A model generated the notes under the pieces. The model saw nothing but the letters and a program-made list of their open reading frames with translations, did not search any database and was not told the DNA's origin. DNA of 64,000 bases from Emticicia sp. C21 (GTDB lineage: Bacteria; Bacteroidota; Bacteroidia; Cytophagales; Spirosomataceae). Shown here piece by piece: positions 61,935 through 64,000 of the stretch (within the stretch, counting starts at the first letter, position 1; each line of letters begins with the position of its first letter). The DNA is taken from NCBI RefSeq assembly GCF_003418935.1, contig NZ_QVMT01000010.1, positions 124,001 through 188,000 on the forward strand, read 5' to 3'. Position numbers and translations under genes: made by a program.

Positions 61935-61966
61935 AAAACCTTACAAGCCAGGACCTGTAAGGTTTT
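61935..61966 (-). terminator. Hairpin between dehydrogenase and cytochrome c genes
   Basis: Perfect 11-bp stem AAAACCTTACA (61935-61945) / TGTAAGGTTTT (61956-61966) with a 10-nt loop. Read leftward it is followed by GTTGTTTTGT. As it lies inside the gene pair it may attenuate rather than fully end the transcript. Confidence 0.6.
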
Positions 61967-61982
61967 GCTTCAGTTAAGATTA

Positions 61983-63275
61983 TTATTTGTTATACATTAC
62001 TCTCCAAACCTTTCCTTTGACAGAATCGGTTATATACAACGATCCGTCAGGGCCCTCTGCTAATCCCATTGGACGAGATTTAGCATCACCAGGGCTCTTA
62101 ATTTCAGGGCCACCCGCAAAGTCTTCTGCGAATACTTCATAAGGACCGGATGGTACCCCATTTTTAAATGGAACAAATGCAACAAAATAGCCGGCCTGAT
62201 TTAATGGAGCACGATTCCATGAACCGTGGAAACAGATAAACGCACCATTTTTATATTTAGCAGGAAACTGATTGCTGTGATAGAATAAAACATCATTAGG
62301 CGCCCAGTGACCCGGAAAACCCATAATAGGTTTTTTGGCTTTAGTGTATGTCTTCTTACCATCACCACCATATTCAGGACACAACATCATTTGTTTTTTA
62401 TCCAGGTCATAATAGCTATACGGCCAACCAAAATCATCCCCCTTTTTTACTGATAGAAATTCTTCAGAAGGGAGTTCTGCACCTTTCTCTGCAGAAAACA
62501 TTTCAGGAAAGTGTTGAAACAACATATCACGGCCATGTTGCAAAGCATATAAAGTCTTAGTATTTGAATCCCAATCCAAGGCAACTGCATTGCGAATACC
62601 TGTGGCAAAACGCACACCGTTTTCCTGCTTCTGATTTAGTTTATCAGCTTTAAACTGCCAGATACCTCCGTTTTTCTCTAATAACGGACAAGGATTCATA
62701 CCCGGCGAACCTTTCTGACGGTCTTTTTCCTGACAAACATTCGATGGTGCTCCGATAGTTACATAAATGTTCCCACTTTCATCAAATGTAAATGGCTTAG
62801 ATTCATGTTGTTTTAAATCAGGCAAACCAGTAATAACTGTTTCAGGATTTTTCTTATCAATCACGTTTCCATTGACATCCAGTTTATAACGGAATACTTC
62901 TGAATTGGAGGAAGCGTATAAATAGCCATTATGTATGTCTATACCAGTGCCCCCATAATTACCAAAATATTCGGTTTCATCAGCCTTGCCATCGCCGTTA
63001 GTATCCTTTAATACAGTAATACCTTTATCATCTTTGGCATTGCTATTTTTGATATAAATAGTGCCGTTTGGCAATACTTTGATATGACGTGCTTTGCCGG
63101 TAGCTTCAGAAACCACAGTAGCTCCAAACCCTGAAGCTAATTTTATACCTCCATTATTATCGTCGGGTTTGATTTTGCTAGTTTTTGGATCATCATTGAA
63201 AGGCTTTTCAAAAAAGGCACTTGTAAGGAGAATTATTCCAAATCCTACGCTTAGGGAATAGACTGTTTTCTTCAT
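61983..63275 (-). CDS. PQQ-dependent sugar dehydrogenase-like (glucose/sorbosone type)
   Basis: 430 aa from ATG 63275. N-terminal hydrophobic signal (KKTVYSLSVGFGIILLTSAF). The remainder is a six-bladed propeller of the GSDH/sorbosone dehydrogenase type: IKLASGFGATVVSEATGKAR, IDIHNGYLYASSNSEVFRYK, GIRNAVALDWDSNTKTLYAL, GDDFGWPYSYYD, GSWNRAPLNQAGYFVAFVPF and MGLAEGPDGSLYITD. This oxidises a sugar or alcohol in the periplasm using PQQ; no PQQ synthesis genes are nearby. Followed by a c-type cytochrome that probably takes its electrons. The true substrate is unknown. Confidence 0.88.
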   Translation of the reverse strand: MKKTVYSLSVGFGIILLTSAFFEKPFNDDPKTSKIKPDDNNGGIKLASGFGATVVSEATGKARHIKVLPNGTIYIKNSNAKDDKGITVLKDTNGDGKADETEYFGNYGGTGIDIHNGYLYASSNSEVFRYKLDVNGNVIDKKNPETVITGLPDLKQHESKPFTFDESGNIYVTIGAPSNVCQEKDRQKGSPGMNPCPLLEKNGGIWQFKADKLNQKQENGVRFATGIRNAVALDWDSNTKTLYALQHGRDMLFQHFPEMFSAEKGAELPSEEFLSVKKGDDFGWPYSYYDLDKKQMMLCPEYGGDGKKTYTKAKKPIMGFPGHWAPNDVLFYHSNQFPAKYKNGAFICFHGSWNRAPLNQAGYFVAFVPFKNGVPSGPYEVFAEDFAGGPEIKSPGDAKSRPMGLAEGPDGSLYITDSVKGKVWRVMYNK

Positions 63276-63325
63276 AAGTTGAATAATTGAATGGCTAAGT
63301 AATAACATGTAAAAATAGAAATTTG

Positions 63326-64000
63326 TTATGGCTTAGCTACCAAAACCACCTGATTTTTATCCGCTTTAACCATTTTCTTTTTAAAGTCTACCCATTCATT
63401 ATACGTAGCCGCTGCATGGCGTCCTTTAAACATACTTACCTCTCTATTATATATAATTACATCATCTTTCATTTCTACCTTTGAGGTATATTTACCAAAT
63501 TTAGTCTCAATTTTTGTAGGCTCCGGTAGATACTCTGCGGCATACCCTTTAGGAATTTTGAAGGCTATATTATCAATATCCAGATAGTTTCCGTCTAATT
63601 CCAACTCTGTTTTCCTATTAGCATTTACTATAGGTAACCTGCGTTGTTGATTCAGGATATTTGGTGTGATAAATAGACGTGAGCCGCTTTTATTGGCTAT
63701 ATTTCTTAAATGCAGATTAAGTTTTTCCTCTACTATTGGCAGTCTTTCTTTTTTCTCATTCAACGAAAAATTGATAATTTCAACACTTGGCAGACTCAGG
63801 TTTTTATACAACCATTTTTTCTGGTCATCGTTGCTTAATGAATGCGCTACCTCTGCATAAATCTCTTGTTGTAACCCTGTATACTCAGTTTTAATATCTG
63901 CTACAGCTTCTCCATTATCCTTTATTTCGATAGTAGCATTTCTTAAAAGCTGATTATCAGTATGTTTATATGTAGGCGTTTTTATTAATTTCCCTCCGTT
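63326..64000 (-). CDS. Transglutaminase-type DUF3857/DUF3858 protein, C-terminal part
   Basis: The leftward frame is open from the stop at 63326 to the window edge (225 residues), so the gene starts outside the window; the first residues seen are NGGKLIKTPTYKHTDNQLLR. The last ~90 residues match the DUF3858-like tail of Bacteroidota transglutaminase proteins: FKIPKGYAAEYLPEPTKIET, KVEMKDDVIIYNREV and AATYNEWVDFKKKMVKADKN. The N-terminal DUF3857 and transglutaminase-like domains are expected upstream. These proteins are probably periplasmic; the activity is unproven. A TTG at 63811 is not the start. Confidence 0.78.
   Translation of the reverse strand, partial: NGGKLIKTPTYKHTDNQLLRNATIEIKDNGEAVADIKTEYTGLQQEIYAEVAHSLSNDDQKKWLYKNLSLPSVEIINFSLNEKKERLPIVEEKLNLHLRNIANKSGSRLFITPNILNQQRRLPIVNANRKTELELDGNYLDIDNIAFKIPKGYAAEYLPEPTKIETKFGKYTSKVEMKDDVIIYNREVSMFKGRHAAATYNEWVDFKKKMVKADKNQVVLVAKP

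Overview
The window looks like chromosomal DNA of a member of the Bacteroidota, most likely the Cytophagales (Spirosomaceae-like). The evidence is the AT-rich base composition, a SusC-like TonB-dependent receptor, an ECF sigma/FecR pair with an STN-domain partner, C-terminal type IX secretion sorting domains, WG-repeat and head-GIN proteins, promoters of the Bacteroidota type (-7 box TAnnTTTG), and an absence of obvious Shine-Dalgarno sequences. This assignment is an inference; no rRNA is present.

Layout. 1-2.5 kb: tRNA-Ser(UGA) and purL. 2.5-8.3 kb: a leftward operon with an AddB-like nuclease, a sugar aminotransferase, a GT2 glycosyltransferase and a methyltransferase. 8.5-16 kb: photolyase, secreted protein, cupin, NamZ plus an APH-type kinase, META lipoprotein, WG-repeat protein and a NarL-type response regulator. 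16-18 kb: a TPR sensor kinase converging stop-to-stop on that regulator. 18-28 kb: purK-purE, a LysM protein, lspA, proline dehydrogenase, DAHP synthase-chorismate mutase, a methyltransferase and hemW. 28-38 kb: a block of ordinary genes (Na+/H+ antiporter, hydrolase/SGNH esterase, barrel protein, and an ECF sigma/FecR/STN module) bounded by two long gene-free stretches. Each stretch carries an array of ~80-bp tandem repeats, in opposite orientation. 38-44 kb: head-GIN protein, TonB-dependent receptor and secreted M1 peptidase. 44-52.3 kb: an RNA-repair cassette (below). 52-64 kb: lipoprotein, radA, barrel protein, Rossmann protein, Lrp regulator, secreted purple acid phosphatase, TPR protein, hpt, cytochrome c with a PQQ-type sugar dehydrogenase, and the C-terminal part of a transglutaminase-type protein cut by the window edge.

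The most interesting region is 44.2-52.3 kb. A leftward gene set encodes a RING/TerD-like protein, a T4 Rnl1-type RNA ligase, a COG3541-type nucleotidyltransferase, a small unknown protein, a bifunctional NadR-like protein and a T4 Pnkp-type kinase-phosphatase. A divergent WYL-domain regulator sits at its head. Two near-identical dyads (48658-48688 and 51156-51176) lie before the ligase gene and in the WYL/RING-TerD divergent region and look like shared operators. The leader of the RING/TerD gene holds two tandem copies of a ~60-nt element whose 8-bp stems differ in sequence but stay perfectly paired, which is internal covariation pointing to a structured RNA. I infer an inducible RNA-damage (perhaps anticodon-nuclease or phage-related) response that couples RNA end-healing and sealing to NAD+ salvage.

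Many start codons below were moved inward from the longest possible frame, using signal peptides, family N-termini, promoter boxes or spacing to the upstream gene.
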